Part shown: positions 1 to 9,224 of the stretch, in pieces
Layout of the letters: every line of letters begins with the position of its first letter
How positions within the stretch are numbered: position 1 is the first letter of the stretch
Source: Bacteroidota bacterium
GTDB taxonomy: Bacteria; Bacteroidota; Ignavibacteria; Ignavibacteriales; Ignavibacteriaceae
Direction: 5' to 3'
Assembly (NCBI GenBank): GCA_021824565.1
Contig: JAKAKL010000004.1
Coordinates: forward strand, 1 to 64,000
Length of the DNA: 64,000 bases
Translations under genes and position numbers: made by a program
Notes under the pieces: generated by a model
The model's database searches: none
The model's input: only the letters and a program-made list of their open reading frames with translations
Told to the model about the DNA's origin: nothing

Positions 1-824
1 CGCTGAAGAATTACGATTACTCAATTGTTGTCTATCCAACTTTTTTAATCTCACTCATTGTTTTTTCTGCCGGGATTTCCAAACGTATTGGTACAGGTTA
101 CAGATGGTACTCTTTGTTATTTAATAAAAAAGTTTTCGCTCATAGAAGATTTGCAGAAAAGCATGAATTGGAGTTCAACGTAGATTTGCTCAAAGAAATC
201 GATATCGTAAAAAATGTTTCTCCTGGAAATATTGCTTTTGATCTTCGGATAAATGAAGAAAGTAAAAAAGAAGTAGAAAAAATACTTCTCAAAAACGGGA
301 TCAATATTGAAGAGCCGATTATTATTGTCCATCCCGGAAGCGGCGGCAGCGCCGTTGATTTGCCTTTAACAAAATTTAATGAACTAATTATTTTGTTAAA
401 CACTAATTTAAAAGCAAGAATAATACTAACCGGCAGCAAATCGGAAATAAATTTGTGCGAAAGCCTTGTAACTTCTGATGAAATAAAAAATTTTGCCGGG
501 ATTTTAAACCTCAGCCAATTGACAGCAATGATTTCAATGTCTGATATATTTATTTCTAATTCAACCGGACCGATTCATATTGCTGCGGCACTGGGAAAAT
601 ATGTTGTAGGTTTCTATCCCAAAATTTTATCATGCTCAGCTAAAAGATGGGGACCTTATTCAACTAAAAGTTTAATTTTTACACCGGAGATAAATTGCGA
701 AAATTGTACAAGGGGAAAATGTGAAAAGATAAACTGCATGAATTCAATTAATATTAAAAATGTATTTGCAGAAATTAATAATATTTATAAGTTTATTGTA
801 AATAACGGAGAAATTAATGCGTAA
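1..824 (+). CDS. Glycosyltransferase family 9 (LPS heptosyltransferase-like), 5' truncated
   Basis: Probable ADP-heptose:LPS heptosyltransferase-type enzyme that adds sugars to the lipopolysaccharide core on the cytoplasmic side of the inner membrane. The frame is open from base 3, and the residues encoded at 81-113 (KRIGTGYRWYS) are typical GT9 sequence, so the real start lies upstream of the window; the TTG at 114 is internal. Conserved family segments are HPGSGGS near nt 330 and SNSTGPIHIAAAL near nt 550, the donor-binding region. The Cys-rich stretch near the C-terminus (CENCTRGKCEKINC) is often seen in this subgroup. The stop overlaps the next start by 8 nt, which implies translational coupling. 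The acceptor sugar cannot be told from sequence. Confidence 0.88.
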   Translation, partial: LKNYDYSIVVYPTFLISLIVFSAGISKRIGTGYRWYSLLFNKKVFAHRRFAEKHELEFNVDLLKEIDIVKNVSPGNIAFDLRINEESKKEVEKILLKNGINIEEPIIIVHPGSGGSAVDLPLTKFNELIILLNTNLKARIILTGSKSEINLCESLVTSDEIKNFAGILNLSQLTAMISMSDIFISNSTGPIHIAAALGKYVVGFYPKILSCSAKRWGPYSTKSLIFTPEINCENCTRGKCEKINCMNSINIKNVFAEINNIYKFIVNNGEINA

Positions 825-1620
825 ATATTTTGCGGCTCTTTTAGTGTTCTTAATAATTTTTCAAATGATAAATTTGGAAAATGAATCAACTGCTCTTGCA
901 GGTGACAAATTTAGAAAACTTCCCAACCATGCTTTTACCGTGGGAGAAAAGTTAACCTTTGCGGTAAAATACGGATTTGTAACAGCCGGGATTGCGACAA
1001 TGGCAATTCCAAGGTTAAAAAAAATTTCAGGCAGAGACGTGTACAACATTACTTTTGATGTGAATTCCGTTCCAAGCTTCGACTGGATTTATAAAGTTCG
1101 CGATCATTATGAAACTTATCTCGATGTAGAAGGGCTTTTCCCCTGGCGCTTTGAGCAGCATATTCGCGAAGGACATTACAGCCGTGACTTTTCTGCTTTC
1201 TTCGATCAGCGAAACGGCAAAGCAAAAACTACCGGCGGCGAATATAAAATCCCGGAATATGTTAACGATATTGTTTCAGCTTTTTATTATGCGAGAACAT
1301 TAGACTATTCAAAGCTGAAAGTGAATGATTATATTCATCTTCAAAATTTTTATAAAGATTCTGTTTATAATCTCGAAGTAAAATATCTCGGGAAAGAGAG
1401 AGTAACTGTTACTGCCGGTACTTTTAATTGCATAGTTGTTGAACCGATAGTTCAGAAAGGCGGATTGTTCAAAAGTGAAGGAAGCATATATGTATGGCTT
1501 AGCGATGACGAACTTAAAATACCGGTCAAAGTGAAGACAAAAGTTCTCATCGGTGCCATAGACGCAGATCTTACAAGCTATGAAGGTTTAGCCGGACCGC
1601 TTAAATCAAAAGTTAACTAA
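817..1620 (+). CDS. DUF3108 domain secreted protein
   Basis: Exported protein of the DUF3108 family, with no established biochemical role. Residues 1-29 form a hydrophobic signal peptide. The mature part begins with the characteristic FTVGEKLTFAVKYGFVTAG segment, followed by a beta-rich domain running to the C-terminus (267 aa, the usual family length). It probably acts in the periplasm or at the outer membrane, since relatives are encoded beside envelope genes, as here after a GT9 enzyme. The 8-nt overlap with the upstream gene supports this start and a shared transcript. I infer an envelope role from context only. Confidence 0.8.
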   Translation: MRKYFAALLVFLIIFQMINLENESTALAGDKFRKLPNHAFTVGEKLTFAVKYGFVTAGIATMAIPRLKKISGRDVYNITFDVNSVPSFDWIYKVRDHYETYLDVEGLFPWRFEQHIREGHYSRDFSAFFDQRNGKAKTTGGEYKIPEYVNDIVSAFYYARTLDYSKLKVNDYIHLQNFYKDSVYNLEVKYLGKERVTVTAGTFNCIVVEPIVQKGGLFKSEGSIYVWLSDDELKIPVKVKTKVLIGAIDADLTSYEGLAGPLKSKVN

Positions 1621-1661
1621 TAAAATAAAAAACTCTATCTAGCGAGTGATAAAAAATATTT

Positions 1662-2636
1662 ATGGATGAATTAAATAATCTGCCTCAAGATAATAAGCCT
1701 GATGATGATAATTCTCAGACGCGGAATAAAGAAAATTCGCCGCTTGGTAAAATCAATCCGCGCATCTCGCCAATAACAGCAGCATTTATTGGGCTGTTTG
1801 GCGGATTCTTTCTTTATCAAATAGTAGGCGGATTCTTAACGCTTGCAATTTTAGGATTTAATTTGCATAATGCGCCGGTCCAAAGCCTCCGCTTGATGAC
1901 AATGGCAGGACAGATTTTATTTATACTTTTACCCGCGCTTGTATTTGCAAAATGGTTCTATGAAGATGTAACGGAAATTATCCGGTTTCGTTTTCCACGA
2001 TGGGAAGAAATACTTTTGTTCACATTGGGCATAGTAATTCTTACTCCTCTGCTTCAATATTATTTGTCAATCCAAACTTATTTTATAGATACTTGGGCAC
2101 ACAGTTCTCATTTTATTTATTCTATAAAAACTGCTCTTGATAAGCTTAATGATCTCGTAGATAAATCTTACGGTAACTTACTCACTGTTCATTCTATTTT
2201 CAGCGGTGTAATAGTTGTAATTGTGGTCGCGCTGGTTCCTGCTGTTTGCGAGGAGGTTATGTTCCGTGGATTTATACAGCGCAGTTTTGAATTTAAAATA
2301 AAACCATTTTGGGCTGCTTTAATTACCGCTTTCTTCTTCGGAGTTTATCATTTCAATCCTTACGAACTTCTGCCGTTGATTTTCCTCGGGTTTTATTTCG
2401 GGTTTGCTGCATACAAAAGCAACTCCATATTTGTCCCGATGTCTCTGCATTTTTTTAATAACTTTACCGCAGTTATTTTTTATTTTATCTTTGGTGAAGA
2501 CGATGTGCTGAATGATTCTCTGAGCAAAAATTTTGATTTAAATTCTTCTTTGATAATTCTACTTGCGCTTATTATTTTATTTGGCGTCGTATTGTTCTTA
2601 ATTAATAAATTTTATGCTAAAGCTAAAAATGAGTAG
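1662..2636 (+). CDS. CPBP family intramembrane glutamic endopeptidase
   Basis: Predicted membrane-embedded protease of the CPBP (Abi/CAAX-like) family. The N-terminal ~35 residues are polar and acidic, followed by about eight hydrophobic segments. The three family motifs are visible: EExxxR at about residues 197-202 (CEEVMFRGF), an FxxxH-type motif (FFGVYHFNP), and a third with H and N (SLHFFNN). All proposed catalytic residues are present, so it should be active; the substrate is unknown. It sits 41 nt after the DUF3108 gene and 8 nt before the Zn-ribbon gene in the same operon-like run. Confidence 0.85.
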   Translation: MDELNNLPQDNKPDDDNSQTRNKENSPLGKINPRISPITAAFIGLFGGFFLYQIVGGFLTLAILGFNLHNAPVQSLRLMTMAGQILFILLPALVFAKWFYEDVTEIIRFRFPRWEEILLFTLGIVILTPLLQYYLSIQTYFIDTWAHSSHFIYSIKTALDKLNDLVDKSYGNLLTVHSIFSGVIVVIVVALVPAVCEEVMFRGFIQRSFEFKIKPFWAALITAFFFGVYHFNPYELLPLIFLGFYFGFAAYKSNSIFVPMSLHFFNNFTAVIFYFIFGEDDVLNDSLSKNFDLNSSLIILLALIILFGVVLFLINKFYAKAKNE

Positions 2637-2644
2637 GAGGTTTT

Positions 2645-2998
2645 ATGCCAATTTGTCCTGATTGCAATTACGAATATATTGAAGGAATGACCATCTGTCC
2701 TGATTGCGGTTCTGTATTGGTAAACGAAGATCTTTTTGTTAAACCTGAGGAATGGACTGAAAAAAATTGGGAAGTCGTTTTCACGTCGACATATGAATAT
2801 GAAGCCGATATGATGAAAAATAATCTTGAAGGAGCAGGAATTCCTGCGGCAGTTCTTTCACAAGCAGATAGAAATTTTCCCGCGCTTGGAGACCTGTCGG
2901 TGGTCAAACTCATGGTTCATAAGTCCGATGTGAGAGCCGCACTTAATTTTATTCAACAGATCAAAAATAATATTAACGAGCAGGATCAAGATCAATAA
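2645..2998 (+). CDS. Zinc-ribbon plus DUF2007-type putative signal-transducing protein
   Basis: Small protein of 117 aa. Residues 1-22 form a zinc ribbon with cysteines 4, 7, 18 and 21 (CPDC...CPDC). The remainder, from about residue 43, resembles DUF2007: it starts WEVVFTSTYEYEADMMKNNLE and continues with a ferredoxin-like fold and the family's 'GAGIPAAVLS' turn. DUF2007 proteins are annotated as putative signal transducers without a proven ligand. A strong AGGAGG ribosome binding site lies 6 nt upstream of the ATG. The stop overlaps the cdsA start (TAATG), indicating co-translation. Function is unknown; the family assignment is moderately secure. Confidence 0.75.
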   Translation: MPICPDCNYEYIEGMTICPDCGSVLVNEDLFVKPEEWTEKNWEVVFTSTYEYEADMMKNNLEGAGIPAAVLSQADRNFPALGDLSVVKLMVHKSDVRAALNFIQQIKNNINEQDQDQ

Positions 2999-3831
2999 TG
3001 GGCTTAGGTAACACTGCAAAAAGAGTTTTAGTATCGATTGTCTCGATACCAGTAATACTTGCAGCGTGTTATTTCGGCGGCATATTTTTTTCCGTGCTCG
3101 TCTTTGGGATTGCTTCAATATCTTTTTATGAATTTAATTCTCTTGCAAAAAATAAAGGTGCAAATGTAAACCTTATTGCGGGCGAAGTTTTTATATTAAT
3201 ACTTTTGCTTAACCAGTTTCAGCCTTTCATAAGCTATGGTTCGCTTTTTCTTATAATAATTTTTTTAATCTCACTATTTGAACTTTATCGAAATAACGGC
3301 TCTGCGATTTTAAATATTGGCTCAACTTTTCTCGGAATTTTTTATATCGGAATATTTTCATCCGCCTTAATAGGTATAAGAGAATTCTATTCAGCCGATA
3401 TTGCAAATTACGCCCGCGGCGGTTATCTGATTATTTCAATATTGGCGGCTATATGGATTTGCGATTCAGCCGCATTTTTTGGAGGCACTGCTTTAGGAAA
3501 ACATAAAATCTTTCCGCGTGTCAGTCCTAAAAAAAGCTGGGAAGGCGCGCTTTTTGGCTTTATCTTTTCCGTGCTAACAATGATATTAGCCCATCAACTC
3601 TTGCTTAATTTTTTGCCGTGGATTGAAGTTATAATTTTCGGAATTATAATTGGAACAGTCGGACAGCTAGGGGATTTTGTCGAGTCGCTATTAAAACGTG
3701 ATGCCGGTGTAAAAGACTCTTCTAATATTATTCCGGGGCACGGCGGTGTTTTTGACAGATTTGATTCTTTACTTTTCTCCGCACCGATCATTTTACTTAC
3801 TTTAAAATATTTTGCAAGCTTTAAACTCTGA
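2998..3831 (+). CDS. cdsA: Phosphatidate cytidylyltransferase
   Basis: Makes CDP-diacylglycerol from phosphatidic acid and CTP, the branch-point precursor of bacterial phospholipids, in the inner membrane. The 277-aa protein has about eight hydrophobic segments and the complete C-terminal CDP-DAG synthase signature: SPKKSWEG near residue 180, then KRDAGVKDSSNIIPGHGG and FDRFDS close to the C-terminus. Length and motif order match the family. The start overlaps the preceding stop (TAATG) and its stop overlaps the rimO start (TGATG), so three genes are translationally coupled. Confidence 0.95.
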   Translation: MGLGNTAKRVLVSIVSIPVILAACYFGGIFFSVLVFGIASISFYEFNSLAKNKGANVNLIAGEVFILILLLNQFQPFISYGSLFLIIIFLISLFELYRNNGSAILNIGSTFLGIFYIGIFSSALIGIREFYSADIANYARGGYLIISILAAIWICDSAAFFGGTALGKHKIFPRVSPKKSWEGALFGFIFSVLTMILAHQLLLNFLPWIEVIIFGIIIGTVGQLGDFVESLLKRDAGVKDSSNIIPGHGGVFDRFDSLLFSAPIILLTLKYFASFKL

Positions 3832-5135
3832 TGAGTAAAAAAGAAAAAATAAATGTAATTACACTTGGCTGTTCAAAGAACACGGTTGATTCAGAAAGAT
3901 TGATGAATCAAATTAAGCTGAATAATTTTAAACTCACCGAAGATCCTGGTGATGCCGGAACCGTTATTATCAACACGTGCGGATTTATCGAAGCCGCCAA
4001 GCAGGAATCAATAAATACGATTCTTAACGCAGTTGCTTTAAAAGAAGAAGGTAAAATTGGGAAAGTAATTGTTGCGGGCTGTCTTTCCGAACGTTACAAA
4101 GATGATCTTGAAAAAGAAATTTCAGGCGTAGATGCTTACTTCGGTACAGAGAACTACGAAGGTATTTTGAAAAAATTAGGGGGAGAGCTTAAATATAATT
4201 TGTTGGGCGAAAGAGTTGTTACCACTCCTGCACACACCGCTTATCTGAAAATATCTGAGGGCTGCGATCATCCTTGCTCGTTCTGTGCAATTCCATTGAT
4301 GCGCGGCACGCATAAATCAAAATCAATTGAGTCGCTTATTGAAGAAACTAAATTCCTTGCAAAGAACGGCGCCAAAGAAATTATAATTATTGCACAAGAT
4401 ACAACCGACTACGGCAAGGATATTTATGGAAGGCCGTCGTTATCTATTTTGCTTAAAAAATTAAGTGAAGTCGATGGTGTAGAATGGCTGCGTCTGATGT
4501 ATGCTTATCCATCCCACTTTCCCGATGAGGTTATAAATATCATTGCCTACAATCCCAAAATTTGTAATTATGTAGATATACCGCTTCAGCATATTTCGGA
4601 TAATGTTTTAAAATCTATGAGAAGAGGTGTTACGGCTAAACGGACAAGAGAATTACTTTTAAATCTTAGAGAAAGAATTCCTGATATAACGCTCAGAACT
4701 ACTTTCATTGTCGGCTATCCGAATGAAACAGAAAAAGATTTTAATGAGCTTTGCGAGTTTGTAAAAGAAATTAAATTTGACCGCATAGGAGTTTTTACTT
4801 TTTCTGTAGAAGAAAATACTTCAAGCTTCATTCTAGGCGATCCGGTTTCAGAAAAAGAAAAGCAAAGGCGAAAAAATATTTTAATGGAAATCCAGAAAGA
4901 AATTTCTATGGAGAATAACAAATCATTTTTAGGGAAAAAACTTAAAGTGCTGGTAGAAGGAATCGAAGGAGATTTTTATGTAGCCCGCTCATACCGCGAT
5001 GCCCCTGATGTCGATGGCGAAATATTAATACCGGCAGACGAAGGGAAAAATGCTTTGGGCAAATTTCATACTATTGAGGTTTTTGATTATAATGAATATG
5101 ATCTTTTCGGACGGTTTGTGAATTCTGAAAAATGA
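3831..5135 (+). CDS. rimO: Ribosomal protein S12 methylthiotransferase
   Basis: Radical SAM enzyme that methylthiolates the conserved aspartate of ribosomal protein S12. The N-terminal UPF0004 domain carries the second-cluster cysteines C14, C50 and C84. The radical SAM CxxxCxxC motif is C145-C149-C152 in GCDHPCSFCAIP. The C-terminal ~65 residues fit a TRAM domain. At 434 aa it has the usual length; the MRGTHKS segment and short TRAM favour RimO over the tRNA enzymes MiaB and MtaB. Start codon overlaps the cdsA stop. Confidence 0.95.
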   Translation: MSKKEKINVITLGCSKNTVDSERLMNQIKLNNFKLTEDPGDAGTVIINTCGFIEAAKQESINTILNAVALKEEGKIGKVIVAGCLSERYKDDLEKEISGVDAYFGTENYEGILKKLGGELKYNLLGERVVTTPAHTAYLKISEGCDHPCSFCAIPLMRGTHKSKSIESLIEETKFLAKNGAKEIIIIAQDTTDYGKDIYGRPSLSILLKKLSEVDGVEWLRLMYAYPSHFPDEVINIIAYNPKICNYVDIPLQHISDNVLKSMRRGVTAKRTRELLLNLRERIPDITLRTTFIVGYPNETEKDFNELCEFVKEIKFDRIGVFTFSVEENTSSFILGDPVSEKEKQRRKNILMEIQKEISMENNKSFLGKKLKVLVEGIEGDFYVARSYRDAPDVDGEILIPADEGKNALGKFHTIEVFDYNEYDLFGRFVNSEK

Positions 5136-5138
5136 AAT

Positions 5139-6422
5139 ATGAAAAAACTCTCTACCATATTTTTGTTGCTGCTCGTTCAAATGATTCTTCATGCTCAAAT
5201 GATTGAAGACGCTACAGAGCAGAACGCGCTTAGCAAAAAGCCCATGTTCTATGAAAACTTCCTTAATTTTTCTTCCGGCAAATCGACCACAACGCGCGTA
5301 GACGTTTTTATTCAGGTTCCATACACAACAGTACAATTCGTTAAAAACGACTCCGGTTATACCGGTAATTTTACACTTACTGTTTCTATCTTTAATGATG
5401 ACAAATCCAAACTGCTTACTGAAAAATCATGGACTGACAAACTCTTTGTAAATAATTTTGATGAGACGGTTTCTAAAAAAAATTCAAGCCTTAACTTAAA
5501 ATCTTTTTATCTTTCCCCTGGAAAATATACTATACGAACCGCATACGATGATAACGAATCAAAAGCCGAGTACCCGATGGAAGTTCATTATAATGTTAGG
5601 AATATTTCGGGCAGCTTCTCTATCAGCGATATAATGATTCTTACTAAACGTTCCGAAGAAGAAGGCAAAAGTAAAATAGTCCCGAATGTATCAGGCAACG
5701 TGGCAACGCTTCAAACAGGTCTGCCGGTCTTTTATGAAATCTATTCAATAAAGCCTGAAGATGTAAAAATTAATTATGAAATTTTGGATAAAAAAAATGC
5801 GGTAATTTATAAAGAAGAACAACAGAAAAATATTGATTCTGGAAAGACTCAGATTTTTTATACTATTCGCGACAGCAGCTTTAGCCTTGGATATTATAAA
5901 TTAAATATTGTAATTACAAATTTAGACAATAGAAGGCTTGCTTCAATTGAAAGACCTTTTTATTCACAATGGGTCGGAGTGCCGACGTCGATAGCAGATC
6001 TTGATAAAGCGATTAACCAGCTCATCTATATTGCGTCTTCAAAACAAATAGACTATATCAAAGACGGCAAGACAAGGGATGAAAAAATGAAACGCTATAT
6101 TGCCTTCTGGAAATCGGTCAGCCCTACTCCAAACTCTGATGATAACCCTGTCTTTGATGAATATTATAGAAGAATAAATTATGCTGATGAACATTTTTCA
6201 CAATATATAGAGGGATGGAAAACCGATAGAGGTATGGTCTTTATTTTGCTCGGACCTCCCGATAATGTTGATAGGCATCCGTTTAATATAGACAGCAAAC
6301 CTTATGAAGTGTGGGAATATTACAATTTAAATGTCAGCCTTACATTTGTTGATGAAACTGGTTTCGGAGATTATCGATTAATAACGCCGCTGACGGGAGA
6401 CCTGTACAGGTTTAGAAGATAA
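5139..6422 (+). CDS. GWxTD domain-containing secreted protein
   Basis: Exported protein of the GWxTD family found mainly in the Bacteroidota/FCB group. Residues 1-19 look like a signal peptide (cleavage near LHAQ). A beta-sandwich-like central region follows, and the C-terminal ~120 residues hold the defining motif GWKTDRGMVFILLGPPD. Family function is unproven; members are often encoded near transport or envelope genes. Only 3 nt separate it from rimO. Length (427 aa) is typical. The name describes the motif, not a reaction. Confidence 0.88.
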   Translation: MKKLSTIFLLLLVQMILHAQMIEDATEQNALSKKPMFYENFLNFSSGKSTTTRVDVFIQVPYTTVQFVKNDSGYTGNFTLTVSIFNDDKSKLLTEKSWTDKLFVNNFDETVSKKNSSLNLKSFYLSPGKYTIRTAYDDNESKAEYPMEVHYNVRNISGSFSISDIMILTKRSEEEGKSKIVPNVSGNVATLQTGLPVFYEIYSIKPEDVKINYEILDKKNAVIYKEEQQKNIDSGKTQIFYTIRDSSFSLGYYKLNIVITNLDNRRLASIERPFYSQWVGVPTSIADLDKAINQLIYIASSKQIDYIKDGKTRDEKMKRYIAFWKSVSPTPNSDDNPVFDEYYRRINYADEHFSQYIEGWKTDRGMVFILLGPPDNVDRHPFNIDSKPYEVWEYYNLNVSLTFVDETGFGDYRLITPLTGDLYRFRR

Positions 6423-6469
6423 AAATTATTTTCTTTTTTTTAGCCTCAACCTTATTTACCTTCACAAAT

Positions 6470-7435
6470 ATGATTTTAACTGTAACTCTAAATCCGCTGC
6501 TTGAACGGCGGTACAAATTTTCTAAAGTGAAATTCTTTGAAGAGAACCGTCACGGCATTTCGGAATTAAAAGCTGGCGGCAAAGGAATAAATGTAAGCCG
6601 TCAGTTAAATTTTCTAAGCTCAGAAAATGTAGCTCTGACTTTTCTCGGTGGAACTAGCGGAAAACAATTAAAAGAAACTCTAATTAAAGAAGATATTAAA
6701 ATTACATCTGTGAGAACTGAAAGCAGCACGAGGGACGCAAGCATTATCATTGACGAATCGTTAAACAAAATTTCTACTTTCTTTGAAAAGAATTCAGCCA
6801 TAACGCCCAAGGAAGCTGAAGAGTTTAAATTAAAAATGGAAAAGATGATTCAAAACTGCGAGATAGTTGTCTTTTCCGGAAGCTCACCTTGTCCTGAAGC
6901 AGATTCAATATTCCGGTATGGGATAGAACTCGCAAATAATCTTGATAAAATTTCCGTACTTGATACTTACGGCGATCATTTAAGGAATTGTCTGGAAGCT
7001 TCTCCTACTGTTATTCACAATAACATTTCTGAACTGGAAAATTCGCTGCACATTTCTCTAAGAGAAGAAAATGAAAAGCTTGAATTTTTAAATTCACTTT
7101 ATATCAAGGGAATAAAGCAAGCATTTTTATCGGATGGCAATAAACCGCTTTACGCCGCAAATTTTGATTTTCATTATAAAGTTATTCCACCTAAAATTAA
7201 TGTTGTAGATTCAACCGGTAGCGGCGACGCTTTTGTTGCCGGAATAGTTCACGGTCTGGAAAAAGATTTTACATTTGAAGAGAGCGTAATAAACGCTGTA
7301 TCATTAGGCGCTCTTAATGCTTCTGAGTTTAATGTTTGTTCGGTGAAGCCGTCCGAGATAGAAAAAGTTAAAGATAAGATTGCAGTTCAACCTGTCGGTA
7401 AAAAAATGAAAATAATAAATGACTCGCCTAACTAG
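6470..7435 (+). CDS. 1-phosphofructokinase/tagatose-6-phosphate kinase family (PfkB) sugar kinase
   Basis: ATP-dependent phosphosugar kinase of the ribokinase/PfkB superfamily, FruK/LacC branch. The N-terminus ILTVTLNPLLERRYKF matches the branch hallmark TLNPA, GGKGINVSR is the sugar-binding glycine segment, and DSTGSGDAFVAG near residue 247 holds the anion hole and catalytic base aspartate. The 321 aa are full length. No PTS gene is nearby, so whether fructose-1-phosphate or another hexose phosphate is used cannot be decided. The stop overlaps the next start by 17 nt. Confidence 0.88.
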   Translation: MILTVTLNPLLERRYKFSKVKFFEENRHGISELKAGGKGINVSRQLNFLSSENVALTFLGGTSGKQLKETLIKEDIKITSVRTESSTRDASIIIDESLNKISTFFEKNSAITPKEAEEFKLKMEKMIQNCEIVVFSGSSPCPEADSIFRYGIELANNLDKISVLDTYGDHLRNCLEASPTVIHNNISELENSLHISLREENEKLEFLNSLYIKGIKQAFLSDGNKPLYAANFDFHYKVIPPKINVVDSTGSGDAFVAGIVHGLEKDFTFEESVINAVSLGALNASEFNVCSVKPSEIEKVKDKIAVQPVGKKMKIINDSPN

Positions 7436-9182
7436 TATTTCTCTCATTTATCTATTCTCATCTGCTTTTATGTTCTCTCAATCAATAGGCAAGATTGATG
7501 TTGAGGGTAATAGAATTTTTTCTAAGGATAATTATTTAAACTGGAGCGGAATAAGCGCAGGCACAAAATTATTTCCCGGCATTATTGACTCGATTAAAAC
7601 AAAGTTAGCAGCCAGCTTGAGTGAGCAAGGATATTTTCACTCGGACTTTAGTAAAACAAGATTTGAAGAATCGTCCGACTCCGGGCAAGTAAATCTTATC
7701 ATCGCAGTCAATGAAGGCAATCCAACCTATGTGAAGAAAATTTATTTTGCCGGACTGGATTCCGCTAAGGATAAAAATATTATTTCCGATTTTAGTTTTC
7801 TTGAAAATCATATTTATAATAAATCTGATCTTGAAGAAAATATTTCATCTGCGCTCGATTTCTTCCAGGATCATGGCTATCCTTTTGCTAAAATAAAAGT
7901 AGCTTCGGTTTATTTTACTACGGATTCAGCGAAGGACGATTACTTTGCTGACGTTCATATCGGTTTTAAAAAAGAAAGATACTGCAGGATTGACAGGATT
8001 GAAATTGTTGGCAACACCAAAACAAAGCCAAATGTTATCCAGAGAGAACTTCACATTAATCCAGGCGAAGAGTATTCTCAAAAATTAATTGACGACCTGC
8101 CTAACCGATTAAACAGGCTCGCTTTCTTTGAGCCTGTCTCAGCGCCTGATTATTATGTCGATTCTAAAAACACAGGCATTCTAAGAATCAGCGTGAAAGA
8201 AAAACAGACAAACAACTTTGACGGCATTATCGGATATATTCCCGCGGCTGCGCAAAATGCTACAGGCTATTTTACCGGTCTTGTGGATGTTAGTCTGAGA
8301 AATTTATTTGGAACGGGAAGAGCGGCGGCAATCCACTGGCAGCAGTATGACCGCAATTCGCAGGACCTTGAATTAAAATATCTTGAACCCTGGCTTTTCG
8401 GCTATCCGTTTAATTTAAATTTAAGCTTTCAGCAGAGAAGCCAGGACAGCACTTATGTTCAAAGAGATGTTGAAGCCTCGCTCGAATATTTAGCGACCGA
8501 TGCAATTTCGGCTTCCGTTTTTATTTCAACCGATGCGGTAATTCCAACTGATAACGGCAGCCAGACTTTTACTGTTTATAATTCAAGCTCTGTTACGACC
8601 GGTATTAATCTTAAGATTGATACGCGCGATGATCCGTATTCTCCAACGCAGGGAATTTTATTCCTCAATACTTATTCATTCAGCAGGAAAAAAATTTCCG
8701 GTCCGGTACAATTCTTTACTCCCGATCTTGCAACTAATATAAACCTGCAAAGGCTTGAATTAGATCTTGAAGGATTTTATGAAATATTTACCCGCCAGGT
8801 AATTGCACTCGGCTTGCACGGCAGAGAACTACGAGGTCCGTTTTTTGAAAACAGCGATTTGTACCGGCTCGGCGGAACAAATTCTCTGCGCGGCTACAGC
8901 GAAAGCCAATTCCTCGGGAACCGCGTTACATGGACTAACCTGGAATTCCGTTCTCTTCTTACTAAACGATCATTCGTATTTTTATTTCTAGATACCGGAT
9001 ATTATTTGCGCAACGCTTATCCCGCGAAAAATATTTTAAAGACCCAGGGATTTAATATTGGTTACGGCGTAGGCATGAACGTAGAAACAAGTCTCGGCGT
9101 TTTAAGCGTAAGCTTTGCTCTTGCAAAAGGCGATTCCTTTTCTAACGGGAAAATTCATTTTGGTATAGTCAACCAATTTTAA
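7419..9182 (+). CDS. BamA/TamA-like outer membrane protein with POTRA domains
   Basis: Omp85-superfamily outer-membrane protein. After a signal peptide (residues 1-20, ending FSQS) there are two or three POTRA-like repeats to about residue 270; one begins CRIDRIEIVGNTKTKPNVIQRELHINPGEEYS. The rest is a 16-strand-type 'surface antigen' barrel, including the conserved LYRLGGTNSLRGYSESQF (the (V/I)RG(Y/F) loop motif, here LRGY). At 587 aa it is shorter than BamA and closer to TamA or single-component Omp85 assembly factors. It overlaps the upstream kinase gene by 17 nt. The client is unknown. Confidence 0.85.
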   Translation: MTRLTSISLIYLFSSAFMFSQSIGKIDVEGNRIFSKDNYLNWSGISAGTKLFPGIIDSIKTKLAASLSEQGYFHSDFSKTRFEESSDSGQVNLIIAVNEGNPTYVKKIYFAGLDSAKDKNIISDFSFLENHIYNKSDLEENISSALDFFQDHGYPFAKIKVASVYFTTDSAKDDYFADVHIGFKKERYCRIDRIEIVGNTKTKPNVIQRELHINPGEEYSQKLIDDLPNRLNRLAFFEPVSAPDYYVDSKNTGILRISVKEKQTNNFDGIIGYIPAAAQNATGYFTGLVDVSLRNLFGTGRAAAIHWQQYDRNSQDLELKYLEPWLFGYPFNLNLSFQQRSQDSTYVQRDVEASLEYLATDAISASVFISTDAVIPTDNGSQTFTVYNSSSVTTGINLKIDTRDDPYSPTQGILFLNTYSFSRKKISGPVQFFTPDLATNINLQRLELDLEGFYEIFTRQVIALGLHGRELRGPFFENSDLYRLGGTNSLRGYSESQFLGNRVTWTNLEFRSLLTKRSFVFLFLDTGYYLRNAYPAKNILKTQGFNIGYGVGMNVETSLGVLSVSFALAKGDSFSNGKIHFGIVNQF

Positions 9183-9224
9183 TTATATTCTAATGTGTTT
9201 TCATTTTCTTTATGATGAGATTAA